Assembly (NCBI RefSeq): GCF_029784155.1
Contig: NC_073693.1
Span: forward strand, 112,592,683-112,656,682
Source: Uranotaenia lowii
Lineage: Eukaryota; Arthropoda; Insecta; Diptera; Culicidae
Direction of reading: 5' to 3'
DNA: 64,000 nt
The notes under the pieces were generated by a model. It did no database searches. It had not been told where the DNA came from and worked only from the letters and a program-made list of their open reading frames with translations. This document shows, in pieces, positions 12,308 through 24,135 of the stretch. Positions within the stretch are counted from its first letter, which is position 1; the number at the start of each line of letters is the position of its first letter. A program made the position numbers and the translations under genes.

Positions 12308-15296
12308 ATATACCAATAGCGCATGTTGCCATACATGCATTGACACAAGCTATATTATTCCATATTCATTTCCTTGTTTTGTCAATTTAGGAATGATCTA
12401 TAAGTTAACAAATCTCTTTGATTTCCTGATAACTCTTTTAATAAAATCTCTACACATGTGGTCCTTAAATGTGAATCTCTTTTATAAACACATCGCTTAC
12501 AGCTCAATTGAGGAGTTTTTTTTTGGCAATCTGTCCTCCTTGGCAAAAGTTGCTATTTACTGATCATTATGAATTGGTAACGAAAACAAAAATGACTAAA
12601 TTATCGCTTCTATCGTCTTTTGTTTTGTCTGAAGATGGCTCAAACAGTACAGTTGGCCGAAACGATAAAATAAATTGTGTTTTTTTAAAATATGAAATAC
12701 ACTGAAAAATATCATCCAAAAAAGTTAGCAAGCGGTAATCAAAAATAACATACAAGAAAATTTTGAAGTTTGTTTGAGCAACATCTGGACCTTCGATTAC
12801 GATATTCGTATAACCTAAATAGACTAAACACTGATCCTTTAGAAAAAATACATGTAAAGCAACCCTGCGGTCAGATCCATCAGATGCAAGCATTACTGTC
12901 ACTTTCGTTTCAAATCTTAAGCGTAACATTTCATAAGGGCGAAACTGCCAAATGTAAACAAATTGAGTTTACGGTTATTCTGGATGAATTTTCGTTAATG
13001 CATTTTCGTTGGAACGTGAAGTTACGCATATTCAAAACGGAGTGTTACAAAACGGCGTAACTAGTTTTCTTTTATCAAAAATCAAAGGGTAAAACTTCAA
13101 AACAAAAACTTCACCTAGGATGTCCTGGAATTTCAAACGCGTTTTCTCGTTTCGAGCTAACTGTAAGTTAAGTCCTTGTGAAATGTTTGGGAAGATCTGT
13201 TTCAATAATTTATAAACAAACGAACTTTACACATCTTTTGCTCGATTGAACTGAGACTGGCAGTTAAAAGAAAATTCCAATTACACACTGCGCCTTTTTA
13301 GATGTAGCGGTCGCACCTTTGGTTAAGCAAAAATTCTTCATTTAGCTGAACATTGTTTCGGGTCGCCTTTTAGTATGCAAGCAGCTCTGGTCGATTCGAT
13401 GGCTTTGTCGATTTCGATCGAAGAATGAATCCCATGCTTACTTTCTTCAAAGTTTTTTCATCTAGTTTGGCGACATGATGTGGAAAGGGAAAGCAAAACC
13501 CGAATCACAGTCAATAGAACGTGCGACGAACTGAGATCGTCAGAACCCCGAAGAGTTTCTAAAGACTGTTCGGGATTAACGTATTTCCGCTTGGGGTCAA
13601 CGCCCGATATCGCTTTCCCTGAACTGAGGGTGCACACTTCCAATTACTTGGATCCGATTAGTGATCGCGTGTGGAAGTGCCTTTGATTCGCGATTCGTTT
13701 TCTTCACCTTTCTTAAAGAAAAGGTACTTAAATAGAGTGATGTAGTTTAGAATTTGTGAACTTTATAACTTTTTATTTTGTGTAGCCCCGTCTTTAGGCT
13801 ACACATCGCGCCCTAGGCAAAACAGTGCGTGTGGGAAAGGGTTTTAATTAGCCAGGTAAAGACGTGCGAAGATACCGTGCCCGTGCAAGTGCTAATTTCG
13901 GTGGCTGCCATATAGGCGCACCTGTTTCATCCACAGCAGCTACACCCAGCATACTTCAGCCACGAACCGGATTCAAGATCAATCACTCGGTTGGATTCCA
14001 CGCCACGAGGTCGGCCTACAAAATCGCACCGCCAGTTCTATTGCGACCGATCGCCCAGCGGGTGTCCGAATCCACGAGGGTACCGAGAGCGAAGCATTGG
14101 CAAGAGCTTCTTCACCATACATCATCATTTTTCGTTTGGAAAAGTCACCGCCAAAACCTCACCTAGCTTGCCAGCGGATCAGGAGCGCATACTTATTAAG
14201 AGCTCCAACAGTGTTCGACGTCAGCAGAGACACCGACCGCCAAGCTCTCGCAGAAAGTCGGAGCCAGCTACACCACGGCCACAGGTTTGAACCTTATGCT
14301 TAATCGGTGAGTCAATTTTGCATTATTCGCTCTTGCCTTCTTCCCAACAGAGGCCGTACCACGGCAGCCGTAACTTCAGCACATGATTTGCTGTTTTGCC
14401 ATCATAGCAAATGTGGCATGGAAAATTAATGTTTCGAGCTTTTAACATATCGAAACATAAATCGTAGGCCTACGTCACTTGATTTATAGACGACCCCTGC
14501 AAGACAACATAAATTCTCGCTGTACAGCATTCGATGGATTTTGCCAACTGACCATCGGCAAAAGCACTGCACGGTAGATAGGGAGTAGAGTTTAAAACAT
14601 CGCACGCACTGGTAGGAGAGGATAGGATGAAAAATATGTACATATAGACTAAGTTTAAGAAATGAAAATTGAATGAATTCCAAAATCAAACCAACTTACC
14701 TCAATTAAAAAAAATGAACACAAACTCATTGTAAATACACCGTCTTTTCAACTCTACCTGAATTTCCTCATTATGCTAAATACATGTATGAACTAAAACT
14801 CCCAGAAAGTTTGATTTTTATGATTTCTGAATTCCATCACTCCGCGTGGCGTGTTCTATTTTGAATTTTGAATGATCTTAGTTTTGTGCACTTCCACTAA
14901 CGTTCGCGCGTTGGTGATGGGTTATTGGTAGTCCTATGATGATTATCTCAGGAATGAGTGATATCGTACCGAATGTCGTTAGAAATATCTTCTAGGATTT
15001 GATAATTTTTGGGAGTGTGACCGAGAATTTCTCGAGTTCTATTGGCTTGCTGATACGGAAGTCAACCTTGATCGGTCCGTTATCTGATCGGATAAATTAC
15101 CTGGACTCGCCTTGAAGTGGGTCTCAGCCGGGCAACTCAATCTTGGTGTGCTGTCCCTTTTAGGGTGGCGCATAAGCAGCACGCTTACTTCGAATCGATC
15201 GAGGCTGACTACATAGAGTAGTCTTTTCGGTATAACCGGGTCGGAATGGAGTTCAATAGAATTTTTCTTTCAACATACCCAAGCCTGAACATCACA
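12308..15296. other. Intergenic, no gene recognised
   Basis: Mixed composition. A GC-richer segment at about 13400-14310 has several overlapping frames of 60-100 codons, rich in basic residues, serine and proline, none recognised. A 9-bp inverted repeat (TGTGTAGCC at 13779, GGCTACACA at 13797) could be part of a decayed element. A second GC-richer patch at 14880-15250 is equally unassigned. Confidence 0.4.
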
Positions 15297-16032
15297 CACT
15301 TAGAAAAATCAGCGTAGATTTACATGAAACTACATGGGTAGAAAGGAATCGGCCATTTGCATGCGATAATACTGGTTGTTTCATGTAAATTTTCGTCGGT
15401 ATTTTATGCTGTTATTAAATGTAGGTTTACATGATCTATCTCATCTCATGAATCTTATTAGACAGGGAATGGTTGCTGAAGAAAAAAACACTTTTTGTGC
15501 AGCGAAAATTTTTTATTCCACTTGAATCACACTTACACTTTGAATTGAAAAAAAAACAACACTTGTTTCGAACACTCCTGAACACTGTTTAGTTTTCGCT
15601 GATTCCCCCGACGAAAACAACGGCTGGTGCGAAATGGCAGCAGAAAATATGCTGTTGCACAGTTGGAGCTCCGAAGATTGTTAAATTTTCAGGCATCTTA
15701 TTTCTCAGCTTTGGTTTCCTGCAAATGACATAAAGCAGTGTAATTATAAGTTATAAGTCAGACTTATTTTCAAAATTGTTTACCTCAAATTAAACACAAT
15801 TCTATTGAATGAAAAACTGTCAACTATTGCCGACGCAGAACGGGACGAGAATCTAACAGGAGTAAAAACAAAACAAAACTGACAAACTGACGCTGGCGCT
15901 GGATTTAGCATGCATTTACATGTAATTTCCCTTGAAAAGGTCAAGATGCTATACTCTTTTTCAATATTCTTCTAGCTCTGGTGTTAAAATGTAAAATCAC
16001 TTGTAATGTAAGGTTACATTTTTTTATCTGTG
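15297..16032. mobile_element. Probable MITE with terminal A-rich inverted repeats
   Basis: The left end CACTTAGAAAAAT...TTACATG is similar to the reverse complement of the right end (TTACATTTTTTTATCTGTG). The interior repeats TTACATG/CATGTAA motifs. The same end pattern (CACAG then A-run then TTACAT) is seen at 53031-53465, suggesting one family. I could not identify a clear target duplication, so the exact ends are uncertain. Confidence 0.45.
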
Positions 16033-16034
16033 CA

Positions 16035-16098
16035 GTGATGCAAGTTCTGAAGGTCCTCAGCGATCTAGAATGCTGAGGACCTTCAGAACTTGCATCAC
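16035..16098. repeat. Perfect 27-bp hairpin with 10-nt loop
   Basis: 16035-16061 and 16072-16098 are perfect reverse complements, starting GTGATGCAAGTTC and ending GAACTTGCATCAC. The loop is GATCTAGAAT. It abuts the right end of the probable MITE. It may be a snap-back duplication at a repair or insertion junction. A small-RNA hairpin is possible but nothing here supports one. Confidence 0.9.
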
Positions 16099-17155
16099 CT
16101 CGGTTAAAATATTCATTTTGTTTTAGTGATTTTGACATCAGAAATCAATAAAATAGTTTTTTTTATACAAAAAGCTGCTAAAATAGTATTTTTCAGCATG
16201 ATGTACGATGGAAAAATCGAATTTTGCAAGCAACTATATTTATGTCGTTTTGTCCGCCATTTTTAATATGACGTGAACTGCGGGAAGGTCACATTCACAG
16301 CCGCCGATTCCTTTATCTTATATTTTCACTCTTCTCTTTATAAAACGAATCAATAAAGATAGTTGTAATCTCAAGCTTAAAGCTAGCTGATGTGTTTTAC
16401 TTTCATTCGTCTTACCAAAATGAAAGAAGCTGTTGGACATAGCAATCACCTTTCATGGTAAAGAAGACTAAGCAAAAATGAATGAAACTTTGTTTTCTGG
16501 TGTACACTTTGTTCAATACACGGTTCGAAAGATTTTGAAGAGACTAGAAAAATCGCTTCTAAAACCAACAGCATGTCGACTAGATTTGAACATTTGAACA
16601 TTTTTACAACTTCATCAATCCATAACTTTATTTTTCCACGGTAGATTTATTTAAATCAAATATTTCATAAAATATATTTAAAACTCATCAAGAAATAATG
16701 ATATTCAATCCTTTTTAAAAATCAGTGGTTTTTAACATTGCTGATAATGTTCATTTGACTGTAGGTGCTCTCGGGAGCTGTTCAAAGCAATGGCCAACGG
16801 GCATGAAAACCGTCCGACTGGCGGCGTTGGGCCAAGTTGGAAGTCCCAAAATCCAAAAACGGATGATAGCACCAAACTGCATATTCGGTCGGACCCAATT
16901 CCGTGTGGTTTTGTCTATTGTCTCTGCTGGAGTTTGTGGTTAGATTTCCTTCTTTTTTCCTATTTTGTAGAAGAGATGATGACTTCTAGGCTTTCTGTGC
17001 ACCAAACAATACGTAAATTCAAACGGTCCCACACAATAACGCTCAAGAGTGCGGTCAGCTTTTGTACCGAGGAGCCGAGGCTTCGTATTGTTGGAATAGT
17101 TGACATATCTTTGTTGAATTGATTGTACTGAAAACACAAACCTTAATGAATTTTA
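16099..17155. other. Intergenic, no gene recognised
   Basis: Mostly AT-rich. A GC-richer patch at 16760-17110 is open in two frames (72 and 110 codons), with no recognisable domain. Confidence 0.4.
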
Positions 17156-17519
17156 AATTTATTTATTTAAGTCAAGTCAAACTATGTAGACCACAATACT
17201 TAAAACTACTTAAAACTAATGTAAGCTATTGTTTTGTTGTTCTATGAAGTTGTTTTTGAATGCCTTTTTTAATTGTGTTTTGTTCATCGCTACGTCTAAA
17301 ATTTCACTTTGTAAATTGTATTTGTACATCATTTGATTAATAGGTTGATGTTTTGCATAGTCGTTGTCGTAAAGTTTAATGTAGAACAAATGTTTATTTC
17401 TCAATGGACGGGAGGGTGCGTAAAAATTTAGTTTTGAAAGTAATTCAGGACTGTCTATTCTTTGTGTAACAACATCATTTACAAATGCTTTCCAAATTGC
17501 ATTTGTAAATGATGTTGTT
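17156..17519 (-). mobile_element. 5'-truncated non-LTR retrotransposon 3' end, with 21-bp hairpin at its 5' junction
   Basis: On the minus strand this ends in an AAATAAATAAAT-type tail near 17156. Upstream is the C-terminal end of a reverse-transcriptase ORF: WKAFVNDVVTQR, SPELLSKLNF, RPLRNKHLFYI and NQMMYKYN, then a stop near 17217. The pattern fits the tail of a jockey- or CR1-type RT, but the clade is not certain. At the 5' end, 17468-17488 (element sequence) is perfectly inverted at 17499-17519 across a 10-nt loop, followed by a short GATGTT repeat. Confidence 0.65.
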
Positions 17520-19922
17520 GATGTTGATGTTGAAAAATTGAAAAATGATAGAAAAAAATTTGAAAATACTCAATGGTTCTTAGGAATTTTATCTTCACAA
17601 AAATCCAAAAAAAATCTAAATTTTATCGAGATGAAATAAAATTTGAAGAGTGTGGTTTTTCATAACTCCATTAAAAAAAAAACTAGTTGTTAGGTGCAAA
17701 ACTTACCAAAACAGCGCATATGAAACGAAGAAGGACCAATAATCGTAACGCAGATCTATATCAATTCCCAGACCAAAAAGCGAGAATCAAGCGACGTTTC
17801 GTGACAATGTTTGTTTTCCTGCTTTCCGTGCTTATGTTTTGTCATCTTATTGAAGACATTTATTTTTCTTGGAGACAAACCGAGCGACACGTTCAATTTT
17901 GCATGTCAGCAAACGATATCTGACAGGAACGCAAGATGTGTGGTTAACTGACATTGATTAAACCAGACAGTATGAAAAGTTTGAAACGTTTATTCGTAAA
18001 CTAATGCTTCGTAACCCATCGCAAATTGATGAAAAAAACTCTCCAAATATTCCTTTAGTTTACTGATCTATATATTTATTTCTATTAGAGTTGTTCTAAC
18101 AACATTGTGCATTTTGTGACTTTTAAACAGCTACATTATAAAAATGCATCGTTTTATTGATAATTGATACTTGTGATGAAACAAAAAGGATTGAAAAGAA
18201 AGAAATCAAGTAGTTTATTTGATAGATTGATGGTTTAATGGCTTTTAAGATTTAATCAAAAATGGTTGCAGTTAGCATAGTTTTTTTTTCTTAATTCGCA
18301 AAAGATCTGCATATAAAGTTGTGCTCCATAAACGTTTCTAGTGAACAATTATCATAGAGCTGCGGTGTGGAGCTCTAACTTTGAAGAGAATTGCAAGAGA
18401 TAGTATCGCAAAAGGAGACAATTAGGGATGCCTCGAATTAAAAAGTTGTTCAAAATTTAGATGGAATAAATAAAATGAAAACAGGATGCATCCTTTCACA
18501 TGTATATCAACATTTGCTTCATCTTATATTTTGCGATCAATTTCATCGTCGCTGATGAATTTATTTCTCAATAAAAAGTTTTAATACTAACTGTTTGTCT
18601 AGGCCCACCATTGGGCAGTATTAATAAAAAAAGTACGTTGTTCAAGTTATGGTTTAATTTTAACTGAATAATATTCGAACCAATACTACATCATAGTTTC
18701 ACTTCAAATTGTATTACAATATGTTTGAATTTTTTTTAACATACTCAGGAAGGGCAGCAGCCAAATGAATCATGTTGAATTTATTAAACCGACAAAAACT
18801 GGGTAAAGTCTGGTAAAAAGGGCACAGCGAGCCATTGATGACAACTTTGGTGAATTATTTCGTAGGGTACGGACAAAGACAACACTTTTGAAAATGAGTG
18901 GAAACTGACATAAAATGATTTCTCTTACTACATCAATATGTTCTAATTTTTTATGTTATTAATATACTTTAGTTATCATAATATTGATACTCTTTAAATG
19001 ATTAGATGAACAAATACATTCGGGAAATTATTGCTACAAAACTTTAAGTGTGGAAGTAGACAAGTTCACCCTATGTGTTTTCAGTTTTCACAATTCGATT
19101 ATGAATTTTTTTCTGAACATATTTATTTGAATCCAGTTTTGAAAAATCTATTTCTTGGCGCGTCAAATCGATCCTGCTGCTTTCCTGTCGGCATTTGTTT
19201 TTGAATCTATTTAACTACTTTTCAGTTAAGTTAATACTTTTCAGATGGATGATTTTTAAAATTACTGTGCTTTGCTTCACCTTCTAAAATTGATGGAAAT
19301 CTAATACATGGGATTAATTTTTGTTTTCTCAAATAATAATTTTTGTTTGTATCTCCAATTAAGACTCTGTATTTATGTATTCATAAGTTCCGAGTTTCTG
19401 CCAAAATGAATGTTTCACTTGTATAAAATTCCTTTCCCTAACCAAATATGGTCGTCGTATGAAACATCTTAAGAATTCATAGAAAACTGCTGCAAAAGTT
19501 AGCAGAACAACTTTTAAATTTGTATTTCACGAATAGAATATGTTGTCCAGGCTATATTTTAAATGACTAGTTTATGTCAGTTTTTGATTTTTTTCGAGAT
19601 AAAACTCTTTGTAGACATTTTGTTTCTTACGACGTAATGAAAGCTCACGCGAGAATTATGGAAGTCCCCCTGTTTAATATTTAAGAAAACGTTTTTCGTA
19701 CTCTAATCACTTCAATGCCAAATTTGCTCGATCATTGCAAAGTGATTTAACAATTCTGCATCCCAAAGACTCTCCTCTACTAAAGTTGGTTCCTTTTTGT
19801 TGAAAACGCAGGTTTCAGTGGTAAAAAAGAGTTATCTTTATTCAGTTTCGTCAGAACAGTCATAACATAACTACATAATTCATTAGTGATTGCTATTGTC
19901 ACACTCACCACTTATCATATTC
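17520..19922. other. AT-rich non-coding stretch
   Basis: No recognisable gene, RNA or repeat. A 78-codon frame at 17687-17923 contains a hydrophobic stretch but no family signature; I do not call it. Confidence 0.45.
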
Positions 19923-20034
19923 CCTAACCGGGAAAATACTCATTTCTCAATGAGTACTTTGATACTATTACCCAGAATATCTAGCAACACTGTTGTGTTA
20001 CCAGAAACCCAAATTGAGTATTCTCGCCTAACCG
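19923..20034. mobile_element. 96-bp hAT-type MITE with 8-bp target duplication
   Basis: CCTAACCG at 19923-19930 and 20027-20034 flanks 19931-20026. The ends GGAAAATACTCA and TGAGTATTCTCG are inverted repeats matching at 10 of 12 positions. It is non-coding and has the same architecture as the 134-bp element at 12166-12299. Confidence 0.65.
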
Positions 20035-20264
20035 TGTAATGCTGTAAACATTTGCACCGCGTTTATCATCATCACCTGTCATCAGCAATTATTGATCTAT
20101 TGTTCTCGATTGCGAATTGAACAAGCAATAGGAACCAAAACAAACAATGTTTTGGTTCTGCCCGTGGCAGCAGAAGTTTGCCGCTTGCTGCTGTGCTGCT
20201 TTTGAATGACTAATTCAATAGATATGCAACAAAATTGTATGAGGCTCTTCCTATCTTATTCAAT

Positions 20265-21245
20265 GGAAAAAAAGGAAGAGTCCAAAATAATTATAGAAAC
20301 ATTACTCGTATCACAATACAATCCCATACCAAATTCGATGTCTTTCGACTGATTAATTCTCGACATATTTAAAAAAAAAACTGGCTCCCTCTTCTCTTCC
20401 TATTTGGTAACTGAGATCAGGAAGGGGTCTCAAACAACCACGGAGTCTTTTTCTGTATCCAAATATTCTCCCATGCCAAATTTTGTTCTATTTGCTCGAT
20501 TATTTTACCAGTCTTGGAAAAACTGTATGGTTGCCCCATCGCCCTCTTTGTTTCTCTAATGAAAGGTGCAAAGAGCTTCGAATCATCTTGGGAACATTTC
20601 GTTCACTCAAATATCTTCGCATGCCATATTTGATTCCCCTCGATTGATCAGTTATCGAGTATTGCAAAAATTTGTATGGGCCCCATCCCCTCTTCCTCTG
20701 TCTCAATGCAAATAGGGGGGGGGGGTGGAGTTTCAAACAATCATAGAACCTTTTCCATATCTAAATATCCTCCCAAGCTAATTTGGTTCCATTTGCTTGA
20801 ATAGTTACCGAATTTCGCAATGGAAGCTCCCATCCGCCTTTCAATCTCTCTACTGCAAGAAAAGAGAGGTTTAAGCTTATCATTCAAACATTTCTAGTAT
20901 CCAAATACTCTCACATGCCAAATCTGGTTCCATTTGTTCGTCTAATTTTCGAGTTATGTAAAAAGGTTTAAACGAGCTCTCCTTTCCCCTTCCTATTTCC
21001 TTTCTGAAAAAAAGAAGGTTTCCGAACATTCATAGAAATATTTCTTGTTGCCAAATCCCCTCCCATGCTGAATTTGGTATCATTTGCTTGAATGGTTCTA
21101 AAATTATACAAACATTTCGTTTTTGCTTTGGAGACCCTCTCTTTCTTCCAGTAACATATTGTATGCCAAGTTTCAAGAAAATGGATTCAGTAGTTTCCGA
21201 GTGTATAGGAAACAGACAGACCGACAGACCGAAATTCACTTTTAG
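20265..21245. repeat. Diverged tandem array, about six units of roughly 145 bp
   Basis: A phrase of the type CCAAATA.TCTCCCATGCCAAATTTGGTTCCATTTGCT recurs near 20317, 20459, 20609, 20761, 20903 and 21053. Each is followed by a short C/T-rich block. The array ends in a segment containing GACAGACCGACAGACCG (21208-21240). Units are substantially diverged. It resembles repeats I associate with mosquito genomes, from memory only. The open frames inside it are accidental. Confidence 0.7.
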
Positions 21246-21523
21246 GGGAGAATGAGGATACTTGATCCCTGGGGATAGGAATGCCTTTCAAATATCAAAT
21301 GTTCTAGAAAAATGTGCTAATAACATTTTTAAAAACTGTTAAACATCTTGAAAAATTAAAAACTTGCTATCTTCACTTTGCTCTCCAACATAATATCTGA
21401 TACATTTTAAAGATATTACTAAGACCAGGCTAACTATTTGGAAACTACCGCAAAATATACTAGAACAAAGGGAGAAATAAAACGTGGAGTTCCCTACCAC
21501 ACCTTCAGAAGACACATTCCACC

Positions 21524-22530
21524 GTGACGTGAAATCGCTTTTCCGGACTTTTCTGCACTGTTATCGTTCTAGAAGTCAACCAATTTACTTGAAATTGAAA
21601 AAAATTGTAGCAAACGGTCGCAAATTGAATTTCCTTCAAAATGAATACAATTTGGTCATTTGAAAATTTAAGTTGTTTTTGTTGTGACTAATAACTTTTG
21701 TGACGTGAATTCACGCTAGAATTAACCATTTCGGACTTTAGTACATACATCCTTGAATTCCTGTTCTCTCTGTGGAAATAGAATATCGGTGTCTTCGAAT
21801 GAGTTGTAAAGAAAATAATTACCCACAATTTGATGTACAAAGCTTCTCGATTGAACAACAACGAACGAAGTTATGCTGATTTGAAGTTGTGACGTGAATT
21901 CACTCAGTTAAAACAGAACAGGGTAGTTGACTGAATTCACGTCACGGAATATAAAGTTATACTGCGGCTATACTGAACCATTCTTTGGAGTCTTCAAATT
22001 TTATGTAGACTTTCAAAAACGATATTTTGTTGTTCCGACTTTTACAATCATAATTTTTTAGTATCTGCACCTAACTTTTTCCTTATTTTGATTGGCACTT
22101 GAATAGAAACATATTGAGGGATCATATGTTAAAATAACTACTGTCTTTATTTAAAGATTCACCAAAAAAAAAATTTTTTTTATTTTTTTTTCAATCTTTT
22201 TACATTTTTAATTGAAAATAATGAACTTATTAAAAAATCAACTAAATTATGCTCGATTTGTCAAAATCCGACCATCTGGAGGGTCAAAACAGCTTTCAGA
22301 GCACATTTTCATATACAATTTAACGAAAAATCAAATTTTGTGACGTGAATTCACTCATTCGCGCTGTTGTAACTCAGCTAGATTCCAACCGATTTCTATA
22401 AATTTGAGTGTTTCAGAATCGTCTTATCATTTTTGAAGAAAATCTCATTTTTTTATTTAAAAAAAAGTCAGAGTTTTCTCGAAAAATTAAAAACTACCCC
22501 TTTTTTGTGACGTGAATTCACTCATTTGCG
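21524..22530. repeat. Dispersed GTGACGTGAATTCAC motif, six occurrences
   Basis: GTGACGTGAAATC at 21524 and GTGACGTGAATTCAC at 21700, 21889, 22340 and 22507 lie on the plus strand. An inverted copy GAATTCACGTCAC is at 21933-21945. Three of the plus copies continue with TCA(G/T). The motif contains the palindrome GTGAATTCAC and a CRE-like TGACGTGA. The sequence between copies is AT-rich and poorly conserved, so the motif is the most conserved part of a decayed repeat or a binding-site cluster. Confidence 0.7.
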
Positions 22531-23249
22531 ACTGTTTTTGTTCACTTTTCAAACCAACTATATTGGATATAAAAAAAATTCTTTTTTCTACAAAATGAAG
22601 CCGTGTTTTTTGGCATCTGAACATACTAAAAATATTTCCGAAAAAAAATCATCCATATATTAAAATTAATGATTTTGTAAAAGTTGTCAAAAACACCACT
22701 TTTTTCAACAAAAAAACTGATTTTCAAAATCATCTAACACATGTGAAAAAAAACTTTTTTCTCTTTTTTCGTTGGTTTCGTGTGATTTGAATTATCAAAA
22801 TTATAGACAATTTTGAGATTTTTTGATACGCGAACGGATAAAAATCACTTTTGAGCGGTACAAGCGCGTGGAATGTGTCAGAAGATCTATGAACACACCT
22901 ATAGGGTGTCCTATTATGTCGAAGCACGATTCAAAATCAATAGTATAAATAAACACATTGAGGAGCAAATTTGTTTTTTAGCTTTTATGTGCTGTTAAGT
23001 ATTCTTTTACAGTGAATAATTTTTTTTGTTTGGTTTTGATCTCCGCACTTTCTTGTGGTTTTCTTTGATTGATATTTTTCGGTGATTTACGACGATAAAT
23101 ATAACTGCTGTTTTTTACGTTTCGGCTTACTGAATTTCAGCCATCCTCAGAAAAAAACTTGTTTTGCCGCGTGTCTCCTTCAAGGCTGATATTTTGAATA
23201 AATAAAAAATTGGATTCCAGTCAATGGTAGGCCAGGGACCGAGTATTTT
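22531..23249. other. AT-rich non-coding stretch
   Basis: Nothing recognisable. Confidence 0.45.
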
Positions 23250-24135
23250 ATCGAAGACTGCTTATTAAGCCACTTTTTTAAGGCTTTTGAGTAATTTTCG
23301 ATAGAATCTGGAAGTTTCATTCGGTCTCGCTTGATTCATCTCCTTTGGTAAGATCTCGAATTTGTTGGATTGGTACCAAGTCATCGTGTGGGCAGCAGGT
23401 GACAGATCAAGCACTCTCGGACGTAACCAGATGTATCCATGCTTTCAGTAGACACGAATTGCTCGGGAAGCATACCAAACTCATATATGGCTTGCCAAAC
23501 CATAGCCTTTTTACCGAATGTTTCGGTAAAAATTAATATCTCCGTGTTGTCAATACTTTGGCCATCCCGATCAGTGTAATACTGATCATCCGAAAGCGTT
23601 TGTAATAAAAATTTGCAATAGGTTTCATAATCGATGATAACGCACATCGCTTTTCCACATATCATTTGATCATATAACTAACGAGATCTTGGTTTGACAG
23701 AAGCAGCTTGATTTTGGCTCAGCTTCGGCTTCTTCTGCTTTTTATGTCTCTAGACCCAATATTACTTGGGCACGATAGACAGTGCTGATAGGGGATCGTT
23801 TTTGGACAACATCTTGAACTGAAGCAGTTTTCTTACTGGCGTTAGCAAGCATGACTTTTGGGTACCAAGTTTTGTTCACCGTACCCGGTTTCCGCCCAGA
23901 TTTTTTTGTCCACAAAGTTCCTCAGCATTCTTTCAGATTGAATTTAAGTCTACTCCAATGCTTACTTCTTCCATTTTTGCCAACTTACTCGGCAAAATGT
24001 TGGGGATAGAACACCATTTGTGCACGATGTTTTTGCGCTTTTCCGGGAAAATGCTTCTCATTTTCACGGAAATTATGAAAAGTTGAGCAATCAGCAATTT
24101 AAAAGCCATCCGGAATGAGCAAAGTTGTATCAAAA
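23250..24135 (-). pseudogene. Dead mariner-type transposase, ITmD37E-like
   Basis: On the minus strand, pieces in several frames follow the order of a mosquito-type ITmD37E transposase. First is a helix-turn-helix region with KRKNIVHKWC and LPSKLAKMEEVS (about 23950-24050). Next comes KPGTVNKTW-like text (about 23870), then a DDE core with VIIDYETYCKF, GKKAMVWQAIYEFG and YVRECL (23400-23660). A decayed LPKEMNQARPNE...FYRKLLKSLKK stretch (about 23270-23345) matches the family's PKEMNPPNCPE..PIE region, where the last catalytic E is expected. The block holding the second catalytic D appears lost between them. Several frameshifts and stops make it non-functional. Terminal inverted repeats were not found. 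Confidence 0.65.

Noticed and set aside
13779..13805. A possible LTR end or terminator formed by TGTGTAGCC/GGCTACACA
   Set aside because: A 9-bp inverted repeat alone is weak evidence. No matching second LTR or primer-binding site was found, although GGCTACACATC recurs near 40355.
20265..22530. A CRISPR-like array of regularly spaced repeats
   Set aside because: The genome is eukaryotic, units are diverged, and the spacers are not unique equal-length inserts.
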